The position numbers were made by a program, and so were the translations under genes. Shown here piece after piece: positions 13,301 through 25,001 of a DNA stretch of 64,000 bases. The DNA comes from Harmothoe impar. Its lineage: Eukaryota > Annelida > Polychaeta > Phyllodocida > Polynoidae. The notes below the pieces were generated by a model. That model was not told the DNA's origin, did not search any database, and was given only the letters and a program-made list of their open reading frames with translations. Where the stretch lies: NCBI GenBank assembly GCA_947462335.1, contig OX381704.1, forward strand, positions 27,551,955 to 27,615,954. Reading direction: 5' to 3'. Numbering within the stretch: position 1 is the stretch's first letter; each line of letters starts with the position of its first letter.

Positions 13301-15360
13301 TTCACTGCAGTTGTCATTAGGTATAGCGTGGCCTGTGTCAATAGAAGCGGACAATGAACCGTACGAGGAGCAGGGATGAAAGTGACCAGTATAAAATAAA
13401 AAGTAAACTATATGTTCTTCCTCTCTAGGTAAGCAAACTACTTCACAACATAAAAGAAACATTCGTCCTTGGGAGTGAAGGGCGTACATGTATGATTGTG
13501 GAATTGTGAACTACAGAAACTGCTACGATTCCTTGCTCTTCTGTCACCATCCACAATCATGTTGGTGGCCACCATGTCTTATCCTGCTGTGTTCACTCAG
13601 TTGTATGATGAGCAACACGGGACAGAATCACAGGGACATTGACATAGCAGTAGCAAACCCCTCATCCCCAAATCAACAGGAAATGCACATATCCTGTCAA
13701 AGTAAATAGAAGAGTGTCTTTGTTCCGAATAAACCACCTAGGAACACCTTCTTCCTTACACTCATTTGCATTTTCATTTCCTGTGTACATTGATCAAACC
13801 AACAGAAGGAAACCTCGTGTTTTCTAAGGCTCTTCCTAAACACGCATGTAGGAAATGAGAAAGCCACTGCCTGAAAACATTGCCCTTGTTAAGATGTACT
13901 AGAAATGCCTGGTCGAGGACAGTTCAGTATGTCACTAAAGGGTATACACCTTTGTGAATAAAGATTCATCCAATATTCAGGCAGAGGCTATACTGTTCCT
14001 GGATATAAAGCCTTTCATGGAATGACCTCTTTTCATTCCGTGCCTATATGCCGCACCTGAAAGAACTGAAAGAACCGAACGAATGACCATTGAATAAATA
14101 TAAGATGTGCAATTCTACCCCTTAGGACGTTGCATATCACCATCCCTAAAATTGTTAGATTTTGAGCTCAACAATTTCACGCAGAGAATCGATAACACTA
14201 ATTCTTATGCGAAATTCATTCCCCTCGATAGACCTATTGTTTAGCGGCACGCCAGCACATCCTGTTTGGCAATTTCAGTTTAATCGATGCTCAACATGCA
14301 GATGCTGCTTTTTCATCTCGTCACCCACTTCTTGCCTTCAGTCTCGGTGGTGTTGAACACCCAGGGCTGGGGCAATTAATGTGGGTGAGTAATTAACCAT
14401 CTCCCATGTCTATATGCGTGGGGGGAAACACGGGGGAAAACAACTACAGCACAGTATTAAAATGAGGGGGATGAGACCACAATACAAAGAACACCGAATG
14501 GAAAGACATTTCTTTTTGAGCATGGACATCTGTGTAAAAACGCCACACTTCTTAAATGGAGGATCTTGCTTAGCTTACTCATGAGCATCGATCCCTTTGT
14601 TCTTACTTTTTAAAGACAGTCTGGACTTATAGACCACACATAGATCGGCCTAGGGCATGGTTATCTACCCATGTATAAGTATGAGATAAGCTGCATATAT
14701 TGTACTTAACAAACCAGCGATGTGTTACCAACCAACAATCCAGCACCCAGCACACTACGCCCTGCATCACTATCATCTAGTCAGGGGACGTTGCCATACA
14801 GACAAAGTAAAGACGTCAGCAATGACCAGCCCTTACAAAACCTGCCGTGTGCCCTGCACATCCACCTGCTCCCCCATGTCTTCCCATTGACCCTTTCTCG
14901 TGTACTTTACTTCCTACTGAGAAAAGAAAACCTAATGAAGTTACTGACACATGGCATGATATCAATAACCCATGGTTATTGTCTAATCGTGCACCTGCCA
15001 TAAGTGCCCACACCCCCTCCCTTTATGAACAGTTGTCGTCAAACCGAGACAAGTCGGCCTCAGGTGTTCAGTCTGACTCCCGGGAGTCGTGGCAGTAGTC
15101 GACCCTGAAGGTGATCTTAGCAGTACAGTGATGCCTACCTTGCAATGCGTTAGTAAGTTTGATAACTATCATATAACGCAGTGTTCATCCTTCATTATTT
15201 AGCTTGCGAAATTGTTTTGTTATCTACCTACAACAGAATACGTTTTGCGTTTAAAAACACACACGCAAAAACGAGAAGACCCAAGAGAAAACATTTTGTC
15301 AACTTCACACATCCAGGTTTCGTGCCTTTGAACCGAAACACATTTTTTCCCTTTTCCCCC
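10347..15360. other. Gene-poor region
   Basis: No recognisable exon or RNA gene. It contains a (TA)n run near 12,539-12,553 and a small palindromic repeat around 12,590-12,650 (TTGACAACCATTGTCAATGG). Open frames around 13.0-13.5 and 14.7-15.1 kb overlap each other in opposite directions and show no domain. Confidence 0.4.
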
Positions 15361-15819
15361 TTATTTTTTTTTCTTTGGGGGGGGGGGGGGGGGGGGGCTG
15401 CATGAGCACCAGTGGTGTGCCATGATACATACAATACAATTATGTATCCAGATCCCTGTACCATCCCTGTGCAAGCCCAGCTCCATTATTACAGCCAACT
15501 TCCAATGGGCTGTTAAATCATAGATGCCAAAGCCCACCACATGGAGCCGGCTCTCACACAGGATCCTTTCTCTCTCATGTGGCTCAGGCGCGATGAGAGA
15601 TAAGAAGCCCCTGAGGTTCGTTTTGCATGACAATATTCCAGCTCGCAGTTGGCCGGCTGAGGCAGACCGGGCAAACATTATGCCAGAGCCGAAAGAATAC
15701 AAATCAGCGGGCACGATCGATTCGAGCCCGCCGGTCCGAGTAGATGATGAAGGAACTTGTTGGGAAGACTTCTCATGGAGATCAATCTCTTGCAGAATCA
15801 CTGAAGAGCCATAAAACAT
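15361..15819 (-). CDS. Unrecognised open frame of about 150 codons (doubtful)
   Basis: An open frame on the minus strand whose 3' third merely reads through a poly-G/poly-C tract (15,378-15,398), giving a proline and lysine run. The first ~115 residues have ordinary composition and higher GC than the flanks, as an exon might. The opposite strand is also open over 15,524-15,814, so the openness may be chance. There is no domain, splice signal or homologue I can name. It could be a single exon of a host gene or nothing. Confidence 0.15.
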   Translation of the reverse strand: MFYGSSVILQEIDLHEKSSQQVPSSSTRTGGLESIVPADLYSFGSGIMFARSASAGQLRAGILSCKTNLRGFLSLIAPEPHERERILCESRLHVVGFGIYDLTAHWKLAVIMELGLHRDGTGIWIHNCIVCIMAHHWCSCSPPPPPPPKKKK

Positions 15820-17764
15820 GAATGATATTGAAACAAATCCGGGTTGGACTTTTTATATGTAGTATATTGATATCACCAAAGCTGCCTCATAGCCTTAATG
15901 GTAACAGGCATCGACTCCAGGGCAATAACGAAATTGTCAGAATACAGAACTCGTCTGCAGCGTAGGTCGATCTATATCAACCCTGGAGGAGTGATATATG
16001 TGATTTAATCAGCTATGCCAATCGACCCTTCATTTCCCACATAAACTGCCCGTTCAAATTTAGTCAAGTGTCAGGCTAGGGTAATTGGAACGGACCCTAT
16101 AGCAGCGATATAAGGTTATAGAAAGTCATGCAACTGGCAAAATCAAATTAGGACCCACATTTGACTATATATACACTGAGACCTTGATATATCGGACCCC
16201 TCCGTTTCTGAATTTAAAAAAAACGGCCGGGTAGTGCGGGTGCTAGAACGACCGAATATTTGAGGCAAAATGTGCACAGTAGTTCTTATTTTCATTGTAA
16301 GGTAGTATTACAGATTACCTTAATACTGATCCTTAGAATAAACGCTTGACAAATGCAATGGTAATTTCTTTTCCCGCGGGTTGCTAACTTCCGCATCACA
16401 ACTATACTTTGTGAAATCCATTCATTTCAGTTGTATCGCTCCGAATGCCGTCTCACCTGGACCACATAGAATATCTATGTGTCAGGCCATACCACATATA
16501 GCCGCTCTAAGATAAACGGCCATCTATATTAGATTCTGACCTCCAAAGCATGTGACCTCCAAAGTTTAAGCAAGGCTTTCATATTCCAAGCGTCCTCTAA
16601 AGGGGTATACGGGCTGAATACGAACAGGTCCCTCAATGTGACCTATGGTCATATTTTCCTAGACTACGACGAGCCCTGGCCTAGGTTAATCCTACTTGCC
16701 TGGGAGATAAGGGCATTGTCTTTACGGGTATTCTCTTTAGTGGGGGGTCCCTAAATGTGAAGAAGTAGTATCTCAGGTCTACCCTGCCTATTTTGTAAAA
16801 GTCACCCTACCTAGGTATTTTTCTATTCGTGAACAGTTGTGTGTATGAAAAAGGTTTATCCTTGACATTATTTAGATGCGATTGAATATGCTATCTTTGT
16901 ATTGGTGGTGGTGAAAGCTATGCATATCGACTGTAAAAACGCGTTAACACTTTCTGAGGAATAAAAGCTAGTTAATTGTCTGGTTTTCTTCTAGTTCTTT
17001 TTTTACTGCAATCCTGTAATGCGCATTCTGTTTTTGGCCTAAGGCAGCTCAAGGTGTCTTTAATAAGTAGGAGGTTTTCCTGCTCAGGGATGTGGGACCG
17101 CCTCCTGTGCGCTCCCTAGAATCCTCCAAAGTTTGGTCAATTTAAAATGCTGTCGACACGTGGGCGGCAAGAAGTTTTCCTTAAACGATTTAGGCATCTA
17201 AACCTTTATTTCTTGCCGAGGGTGGCGCAAATAAAACTCTTATCGGTTCAGACGGGTTAAGAGCCACACTGGCCGCAACCTCCTTCATTCAATTAACTGT
17301 AATGATTGCACTCACATAAGACGTTATCCCATTTATTTAACTCTCAGGAAACTCCCTGGGATCACATAAAGGGGCCAATTTCAATCAAAGGTGTGGGGAG
17401 CTATGAATTAGACCGGCCATTGTGTGGTATTTGGAGACATGTGAAAGTGCTTGGCAGCTTCAATTCAATTCAGATTTTATTCGGACAAAATTTAAGGTCA
17501 CTCAAAAAGAAAATGCTGGTTTTCGATCTGTGGAAAAACTTCTTTTTTCAATCATTTCTAATGGAAAAAGGTTTTGGCGAATGTTGGCTTTTTGGGGGGT
17601 ACCAAACCAAGGCAATGTCAGTAATGCAGTAAGATAGAAATAACTTGAATCATAGCAACTTTTGCAGATCAATATATTAAAGCGTGAAATTTGTTTGCGA
17701 AAAGTCGTAATTTTTGTTAAATTCCTGGTGATGAGAAACCTTTTTTTGGGTGGCCTATTAGAGT
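15820..17764. other. Anonymous sequence
   Basis: Nothing supportable. A segment near 16,770-16,830 has weak resemblance to the interior of MITE family A (CTACCCTGCC...CACCCTACCTAGG). Confidence 0.35.
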
Positions 17765-17982
17765 AAAGGTGTGTTTCAGGCAATATGATCTGAACATTAG
17801 GACAGGAAGGTCTTCTTTATGTTTTTACTCTTGCAAGCACAATGGCGGAGGACTTCTAAAAGAGGATGTGGATCATTCTTTTTGACCAAAATCTTGAAGT
17901 AGAAATAATACCAAAAATTGTGGGGAAAATGCTAGGGTTGGCCCTGGCCTGTTTTGCCACGTAAGTTGCCTGAAACACTTTT
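17765..17982. mobile_element. MITE family A, copy 2
   Basis: A 218-bp element with inverted ends AAAGGTGTGTTTCAGGCAA and TTGCCTGAAACACTTTTA. The interior shares the GGTTGGCCCTGGCCTGTTTTGCC segment, in inverted sense, with copy 1. It is non-coding. Confidence 0.65.
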
Positions 17983-18946
17983 ATTTGGCTTTATCCAATT
18001 ACTATACTCCTCGTCCTATTCACCCTGGGTGCATTCATCTGAGCCAGATGACTTTTCTCTTCAGTATCAGTTTCCTATTTCTTCAGATTACTGATTGGCT
18101 GGATATTGGTAACGAAAAAGCTTATGAGGCCAAGAGGAGACCTAGTAGACAAGCACAAGTATCAGATTCTACAAGCTATTTTTTGTACACTGTGTCTGTA
18201 TAGGGCTAGGGCTTATATGAGTATATCATTGGATATGTTAGAAGCCTTTTGGGGATTCATTATAGGAGATGCTGACTTCAGCACTTCCACCTTATACTGA
18301 ACCTAAGTGCACATTTTCATCCCTCACACTTCTACTGTATGAGGGCAGGTTTACTTTACACCCACGCCAGACAGGCGCAGTATGACATGGACATATCGTT
18401 CATATGCTTCATGTCTACCGCATTCTGGGTAAAATATCCTCGATGAAATTAATCTATAGATTCGAACGTGCCTTAAATTCGACTTGAAGTGCCTTTCTTT
18501 CACCTTGCATAGCCCCCATAATTATACCACATGTAATTTCGATAGTCATTCACTAACGACCGTAGGCGTCTAAAAATCACCACGGAACATGCACATACTT
18601 TATTAAGCTGAGCGAGAACAGAAATGGGCCCTATAACAATAGGCTACTCTCTCCCTTCCACACCATCTGCCAACGAGGGAATGCTATGCACGCTTACCAT
18701 ACACGCTACCCGCTACAGGGCTGACTTTGCCTATACTACTACCACCAACTCTCAAGTAGCACCTCCAGCGGCCAGGGCCCCATACTTTAGCCTACTGGTA
18801 GCACATGTGTCCGTGTAATACTATAAGTGTAGGGATTCACACCTGTCAACCAGAACTAAAGTGATGTAATCAATACCTGGAAGCACTTAAAAGCCACTCA
18901 TGCCTAGAAATATAACTTTGATGGGTGAGTGAAGCTTTGGTTAGTG
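17983..18946. other. Anonymous sequence
   Basis: Short open frames only, nothing recognised. Confidence 0.4.
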
Positions 18947-19248
18947 TACTCTCGTTCCCAAATCCTTCCGAAGGAAGGCTCTGGTAACAGCCAAATGACC
19001 TTGAATTTTGGATTTTGCTGGGTCTGGGCAACCCCTGCTGGTAGGCTGGAACCAGCGAACAGGAACATGAAATGGAACCAGAATGTATGATGGTAGTTTT
19101 AGGTAGTTTTACCATCAGCTTTTCTGGTTCCATTTCCTGTTCCTGTTCGCTGGTTCCAAGCTACCAGCAGGGGTTGCCCAGACCCAGCAAAATCCCAACA
19201 TTTGGCAGTTACCAGAGCCTTCCTCGGAAGGAATTGGTTACGAGAGTA
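18947..19248. mobile_element. Fold-back (snap-back) element
   Basis: Two inverted arms of about 135 bp (18,947-19,084 and 19,113-19,248) surround a short spacer. They match over most of their length, for example the CAGCAGGGGTTGCCCAGACC block and the outer TACTCTCG / CGAGAGTA ends, with scattered mismatches and small indels. It has no coding capacity. Transcribed from either strand it would fold into one long hairpin, as fold-back MITEs do. Confidence 0.75.
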
Positions 19249-19729
19249 TGGTAAGTGTCGCAGCCATTAAACCCGCAGATCTTACTGCACGTCCAGTAAC
19301 AGTCAGAGTGCAGTCGGGAAAGGTACTCAGCCCTATATATAGGGGCGCTGGGCCTTTAAGCTGTGCTTTCGTGCTCTACAGCTGATTCACTCTGTCGTGT
19401 GAAGATTAAATAGAGTCATCATCATCAAATATCACTAGTTATATAAGTCCAGACCGTGGGCGGTCCTAACTTACCTGCATTTAGTTGTATCACAGGAATC
19501 ACAAAGAACACACAAAGAATAATGACTCACCTGCAATGAACGAAAAACAACTTTAATTTTATTGCAAAAATGCTACATTCTGTGTAATTATCGATATTTG
19601 TATTGGATTCAAGTGGTTCTGTGGAAAACCAATACATGTTGGAGGATAGTTGATATGAGGGAGCACTGTACATTCATACACCCTCCAATCCGTTTCCTGC
19701 ACAGCACACTTTCTGGTATAAATGTTGAC
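19249..19729. other. Anonymous sequence with a (TCA)n-ended repeat tail
   Basis: The part around 19,264-19,430 ends in an A-rich segment and TCATCATCATCA, resembling the 3' tail of a SINE or LINE, but no body could be identified. Confidence 0.3.
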
Positions 19730-20137
19730 TAGGGTTGCCCACCGACAAGGTAGTTCAAATTCCCTGACTTTTCCCAGACTTTGTCAAGACATAAAACCAA
19801 TGTTCTTAAATGGCCTCCAACTATGCGATCAAATTTAATTGTTAAGAGTTATCCTCTCCTCAGAGAATGGTCATTAATTAACAATAGGTGGCCCATGGAT
19901 TTCCGCACGAGCGTGCAAAAATTACCCACCCATCATCTAGAGGGTTCAGAATTTTTCTACCCTTCTTTGTACTATAGTAACATGTGTATTTTTCGTCGAA
20001 CAAAGGGATGTAATTTCTTTTGTATTTTAACGATTTTCCCTGATAAAATGGCCCTGACCTGGAACAAATATCTTCGACATTCGAAATTCCCCGATACCTT
20101 CCCCGACACCTTCCCAAACGATGGCAACTCTGCGTTC
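19730..20137. mobile_element. Possible MITE with GTTGCC ends
   Basis: The left end AGGGTTGCCCACC and the right end GATGGCAACTCTG are short imperfect inverted repeats about 400 bp apart. The inside has CCCTGAC-rich text (TTCCCTGACTTTTCCC), a style common in animal hAT-type MITEs. An open frame of 125 codons crosses it but has no domain and is not called. Confidence 0.35.
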
Positions 20138-20780
20138 CTTAGACCTTCCTCTTCATGATTTTCAATGCATCTTACTGCACATAGACATAATTCACTCTAG
20201 ATCTCTCAACTTCAAGAAAAAGTTATCATGTTAAACCCAACGAACGTTAGATTGTGTCTGTGCATCCAACTCAAAAGTAGCTGATAAATGACAACGTAAG
20301 AAACTGCGGTTCGGGATAGCGGGATACCGCCGAGATTTGGAAAGTTGGATACTCAGTGGTTGCCTAAGTAGTATAGAGTAATCTCTCAGGACCCTTTCCC
20401 AATTAATGTAATTAACATCATGTGGACGCAGACCAGGGTCACCTTCACAGGCTGCTATTTGTTGACCCGTCCTAGCCAGTACTATAAATGTAATATACCC
20501 AGACCAGAACATGTGGGCATGATCTGCAATAGGTACCAATTTCGAATAGGTGTGGCCTATATACAGCTGTGTAACTAGAACGATATTTAATTGTAGCTCA
20601 ACTGTGAACGTCTAGTTATTTCATAAAGGCAAGAAGACTTTAATCAACCACCTATCCTTTTAACAAACAATCCTAACCGGCATGGGCCTTTACTTCCAGA
20701 ACAGACAGCTATGCCGACAATGTCGTTAGATCATTACAAAACCAAAATGTTGCCTCTAAGAAATATACCCAACGAGGAGG
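20138..20780. other. Anonymous sequence
   Basis: Nothing supportable. Confidence 0.4.
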
Positions 20781-21109
20781 CAATAGGCCTGTGTCAACTT
20801 AGACTTATGAGACTGGGTTAGCGTTGAAAAACATGGTTTGTCGTCGACAAAACCGTTTGTCGGCGCCAAAACATGTTTGTCGGCGCCAAAATCTTAGTGT
20901 ACACAGGCCTTATGGTGATGCAAATACTGATTCGTCAATAGGCCTGCGTCCACTAGGATTCATAAGACTGTTTTAACGCTGAAAAACACCTTTTTGGCAC
21001 AGAGAAACACATTTTGGCGCTGACAAAACCATTAATTTTGTCTGCTCCAAAACGTGTTTGTCGGCGTCAAAGCAGTCTCATAAATCCTTAGTGGACACAG
21101 ACCTATTGA
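20781..21109. mobile_element. MITE family C, two adjacent copies
   Basis: Two short elements (20,781-20,912 and 20,935-21,109) have inverted ends of the type CAATAGGCCTGYGTC / GACACAGRCCTATTG. Their interiors are rich in GTTTGTCGGCGCCAAAAC-like words. They are non-coding. A third, truncated copy lies at 21,361. Confidence 0.65.
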
Positions 21110-21360
21110 GAACCGGCCCTATCTGAGACGGGGAATAAACATGTCATATAACATCAACTGATCAACAGATCAACAGGTGTAGAGGATACCGAGGGGCAAG
21201 ACGCGCCGGGTATATTAAAGTGAGACCAACTGGCAAACAACATAACGTAAGTAGTATGTGAACATGGGGCATCGGCCCGGGCTATATAGGCCCACAAATA
21301 TAAAGACATCATATCAAAATATAGGCGATTGATCATATTAAAATGTACGCAGGGGGTAGC

Positions 21361-21483
21361 ACTTTTTGGCACAGAGAAACACATTTTGGCGCTGACAAAA
21401 CCATTAATTTTGTCTGCTCCAAAACGTGTTTGTCGGCGTCAAAGCAGTCTCATAAATCCTTAGTGGACACAGGCCTATTGAGA
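21361..21483 (+). repeat. MITE family C, truncated copy (direct repeat)
   Basis: A ~123-bp segment almost identical to 20,990-21,111, differing at the ACAGRCC position. It keeps the right end (CACAGGCCTATTG) but lacks a left end. Confidence 0.8.
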
Positions 21484-23275
21484 AGCGATTAGTCTACAGG
21501 AGTTTAAATAAAGTATAAGCTACGTTATGTATTTCATGCTGCTTTATATCTATCAGTGATGATGATAATACGTAACCTTGAGGCTTAAAGTGGCGTGGAT
21601 AGGATTTCAGTCTCACTGATCATCGATCAGGTCGAGGTGAACATTATAGTTTAGTGTTCTAAATGAATAGCAGAGAAAGGCTAAACGAACGCCAGTACAC
21701 ACAATAATTTCCTGAATACCTATTACCCATAATTATATCAAAAAAATATCACTAGGATATGAACTCCTGTTTGTAAATGCTTAACATTTAGAGCGTTCAT
21801 ATTCAATCATAGCTGAGTAGATGGAACACTATATATTTCTATTTTGCCTACATTGCAATTTTCAACATATATCAGGTTTCTGAGCTTAATCCATATCATG
21901 AGAGGACCGACGAGAAATCATATAAGCACTATAACTATCATCCACTACCCACATTTATAAGGGTTTCTCTGGGATTCATAAAATATTTTTATTACACCTC
22001 GGTTTCCGCGTGCGCCGGTGCGCTTCGTACTTTATTGAAAGTAGACATCCTCGATTACAAATACTAAATCTGCAACTGATAAAAGATGCCAACATCTCTA
22101 AAACCACTTCAATGAAGTGAGCTTCTCCTTCCACCATAAACAATTCCATAACAGCATTACCCTATCTAAAGACAGGTGCTTTATAGTTTATACATTTCTC
22201 CACTTGCTTAGTATGGAGCTATATAAATCATGCAGTGATGTCTATAAGCATTACACATACAGCCCCTATGGGACCTTTCAGACAAGGCATCTTACAGTTT
22301 AGCTGCTCCTTGGGGTGCCCCAGAGCACTTCCATGTAAGACCACCATACGTTATCTGGCAATGAGCAGTAGATGTGAGCAGTAAGTGGACCCCCGTGGTG
22401 AGAGCAGCTCACATTGACTGTGCCTGTCACAAGAAATACTCAGCTCACTAATTCATCACCACTGGGTTGGACATGCCTACATGAGGCCCACTAAGCACCG
22501 CATAAATGGGGATAAATCCCCAATTAGGGCCACATCAAAAGACACAGCCTCCCATTGGGATCGCAGCAATTCGCAGACAACGATCATCCTGGGCCTCTCC
22601 AATCCCCACCGCCGCCAATGCCTGCCTGCTCGTGCATGTTATCTCCTGTCAACGACATCTTCAGAAGTCTCTTGCCCACATCCACCCTTTGTCCAGCAGC
22701 TTTTGCAAAATGTTTACTTTTCTTCAGTCAGAATCCATCTGCCCATTGTGATCTTCACTCACCTATTGTCAAATCACACATAGGTGTTTTCTCATGTCCA
22801 TGATGTCCTGGGCTTGACTACTCATCCCTGTTCCCCTTCACCACGGTACATCCTCACCCATATAAGCCATCCTTTTTGCGCCACATAACACATTTTGTGG
22901 ACAGTCCTCCTATATCCGCTTGGCTATGATCTGAGGTCTTAGTGGCTTTGGGTGAAATGTCATCAGGGTCCATTACAGCCACAATATCGTCAGACGCCCG
23001 AAAACAGGCTAGCTATCATATATCGCTAAGACGTCAATACATTATGGGGGACCATTGATCTGTCGTGGACCATGTCCAAAGAGTTAAAACGCTGCAAGGA
23101 TCAAGGGCTTAATAGACGCCTTTGGGTGACCAAAGCAGAATATAGCCCCTTTAAATATCAGTATGACGACTTCCAGTATTCAATCATGACGAGTTGATTA
23201 TGATTGGTTATTTTCTGTACACTACAACATTATCCTAATGTTCCTTTCAGAACTACCTCCACGCCCGACTATACT
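21484..23275. other. Anonymous sequence
   Basis: No gene or repeat recognised. It ends where the DIRS element begins. Confidence 0.4.
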
Positions 23276-23398
23276 ATATTAGAATTGTACAAGGCTTACC
23301 TTGGTAAGGTGAAGTAAAATTAGGATTTTACCGAGAGGAACACGTGGTGTTCCGGGGGAACAGACGAGAAGAGCAGCCATGCGCATGCGTGACTTCAG
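23276..23398 (-). repeat. DIRS right inverted terminal repeat plus extension
   Basis: Positions 23,363-23,398 are a perfect 36-bp inverted match to 28,743-28,778. The outer part (23,316-23,362) has the same layout as the left end (TTTTACC, then a small palindrome, then GACGAGAA). Its palindrome is GGAACAC-GTG-GTGTTCC instead of GTAACAC-TTTCG-GTGTTAC. The outermost 40 bases form the right-end extension and contain another palindrome, CTTACC-TT-GGTAAG. All of 23,276-23,366 recurs inverted in the internal complementary region. Confidence 0.9.
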
Positions 23399-23630
23399 CT
23401 TTGAGAGGCTGGGGAGGGGTCATAACCTAAACTACCCTAAGTTGATTAATTTAAATTGTACCAGGCAGATAAAACCTTGGTAAACCCCACCCCCTAATCC
23501 AAAAAACAAACACTTGTCCATCATCTAATTTTTATCAAAAATTAGTGCTGTAATAAACAAAGGAACAGTCCCTACCACATACCAAACTTGAACCAGGTCA
23601 TTCAAGGCCACTTGGGCGGGAGGGTAAGGG

Positions 23631-23768
23631 CGTCTGTTCCCCCGGAACACCACGTGTTCCTCTCGGTAAAATCCTAATTTTACTTCACCTTACCAAGGTA
23701 AGCCTTGTACAATTCTAATATTTTACCTCGCGTAACACTTTCGGTGTTACCGTGGTAACCGACGAGAA
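23631..23768 (-). repeat. DIRS internal complementary region (ICR)
   Basis: Positions 23,631-23,721 are the exact inverse of the right terminus (23,276-23,366). Positions 23,721-23,768 are the exact inverse of the left terminus (28,771-28,819). The two are fused head to tail as in a circle junction, overlapping by a shared AT. In DIRS elements this region templates completion of both ends during cDNA circularisation. Confidence 0.9.
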
Positions 23769-24014
23769 TTTTAGAGCAGGTAGTTTATGTTACTGAGAGA
23801 TCCCCAGCACAGAATACAGTCCAAAACAGTTTTGTAAACTCAACCATTTATTTGAACAATAATTTCTGAACTCAATAGGCTTCATTTTTGCCTTCTCTCC
23901 AAATTCAAACATAAAACCTTTTCATCCAAGGCTACATACAGTAATACATCCATGTACGTACCAAGAACTACAATGAATACTTGGTATTATCGTATTTCAA
24001 CAAATTTAGACATG

Positions 24015-25001
24015 TCACCGCCTCACATGAGGCCTAGGTCGAGAGTTTTTCAGCAGCGCTGTTGCCACATCTTCTGTCTCCTGGTCAATGTCTTTGTCAT
24101 AGAACCGAGCGAAGCTCTTCACACAACGCCACTTGGCGTGTTTCATGATGGTATTCAGGCATACACCCAGCCTTTTGGCAGCAGAGGCTGATGCACCCCT
24201 GGTAGAGTGAAGGGCATACTTCCTCTCTAGTCCGGCCATCCTGAATACCGCTAGAGCCCAGTTAGCCAAAGTGCCTCGGGTGATTGGTTCATACGGGCTG
24301 ATGTAGCTCAATAGCAACCCTGCAGGCCTAGCTCTCAGCTTTTCAGTCCTCTTCAAGTAACACTTCAGTGTCCTCACTACACACAACACAGGCTCCTCTG
24401 GGAAGGGTCTGAGCGTGATCACATCCAATGGCCTTCCAGGCCTGTTGTGTTTCAATAACACCTTTAACCTGAACACTGCAACATCAGTCAACTCCAAGGT
24501 CGACACGTCCAAGTTAATCACAGTTTGGCCTCTCTGGGAGGTCACGAGCAGTATAAGAACTGCCAACTTAAAAGACAGTAGCTTTAGGGATAGGTACTCA
24601 TTCTTTCCCCACTTTCTGAACAGGTTGAATATGCTGTTCACATTCCAGAATTTGTCATACCTGGGGCCTCCTGGGTCATCATGGTACCTGCCCTTCACTA
24701 GAGCACAGACATATGGGTGTTTCCCTACCGGGTACCCTTCAACTTGGTTTAATACAGCTGACAATGCTGACCGAGCAATGTTCATGCCCCCATAATGGAG
24801 ACCTTTCTTCGCCAAACCCGACAAAAATTGACACACCTGCGGGAGTTTGGGCGAGTAGAACTTAACCCCATGGGTCAGACAGAATTTTCCCCATTTTCTA
24901 AGGTAAACTGAATAAGTCTTACAAGTGGAGTCTCTCCTTGACTTTAAAATATAATCAATAGAATCCTGGTCATAACCCCTTCTCTGTAGCTTTTTTCCTA
25001 G
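24015..25001 (-). CDS. DIRS tyrosine recombinase (YR)
   Basis: The integrase that would insert the circular DIRS cDNA. The catalytic set of a tyrosine recombinase is complete. Numbered from the upstream limit of the open frame at 25,172, it is Arg214 in TSQRGQT, His322-x-x-Arg325 in HSTRGA, Trp348 in HAKWR, and nucleophile Tyr358 in ARFYDKD. The SAM-like N-terminal DNA-binding part begins near the SRRDSTCKTYSVY segment. The frame is open back to 25,245, but its first ATG is at residue 130, inside the domain. It is therefore probably made by a -1 slip at TTTTTTC (25,007-25,001) from the polymerase frame, and I give the start there (about 328 residues). The C-terminal end is Arg-rich. Confidence 0.88.
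   Translation of the reverse strand, partial: LGKKLQRRGYDQDSIDYILKSRRDSTCKTYSVYLRKWGKFCLTHGVKFYSPKLPQVCQFLSGLAKKGLHYGGMNIARSALSAVLNQVEGYPVGKHPYVCALVKGRYHDDPGGPRYDKFWNVNSIFNLFRKWGKNEYLSLKLLSFKLAVLILLVTSQRGQTVINLDVSTLELTDVAVFRLKVLLKHNRPGRPLDVITLRPFPEEPVLCVVRTLKCYLKRTEKLRARPAGLLLSYISPYEPITRGTLANWALAVFRMAGLERKYALHSTRGASASAAKRLGVCLNTIMKHAKWRCVKSFARFYDKDIDQETEDVATALLKNSRPRPHVRR

Noticed and set aside
17306..17637. Overlapping open frames of 108 and 71 codons
   Set aside because: Overlapping frames on one strand and another on the opposite strand, with no recognisable residues.
19781..20158. 125-codon open frame
   Set aside because: It lies across a probable MITE, has no domain and is compositionally non-coding.
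23276..23721. A separate short non-autonomous DIRS element beside the full one
   Set aside because: The inverted 91-bp pair is better explained as right terminus plus internal complementary region of the same element, because 23,721-23,768 continues with the inverse of the left terminus.
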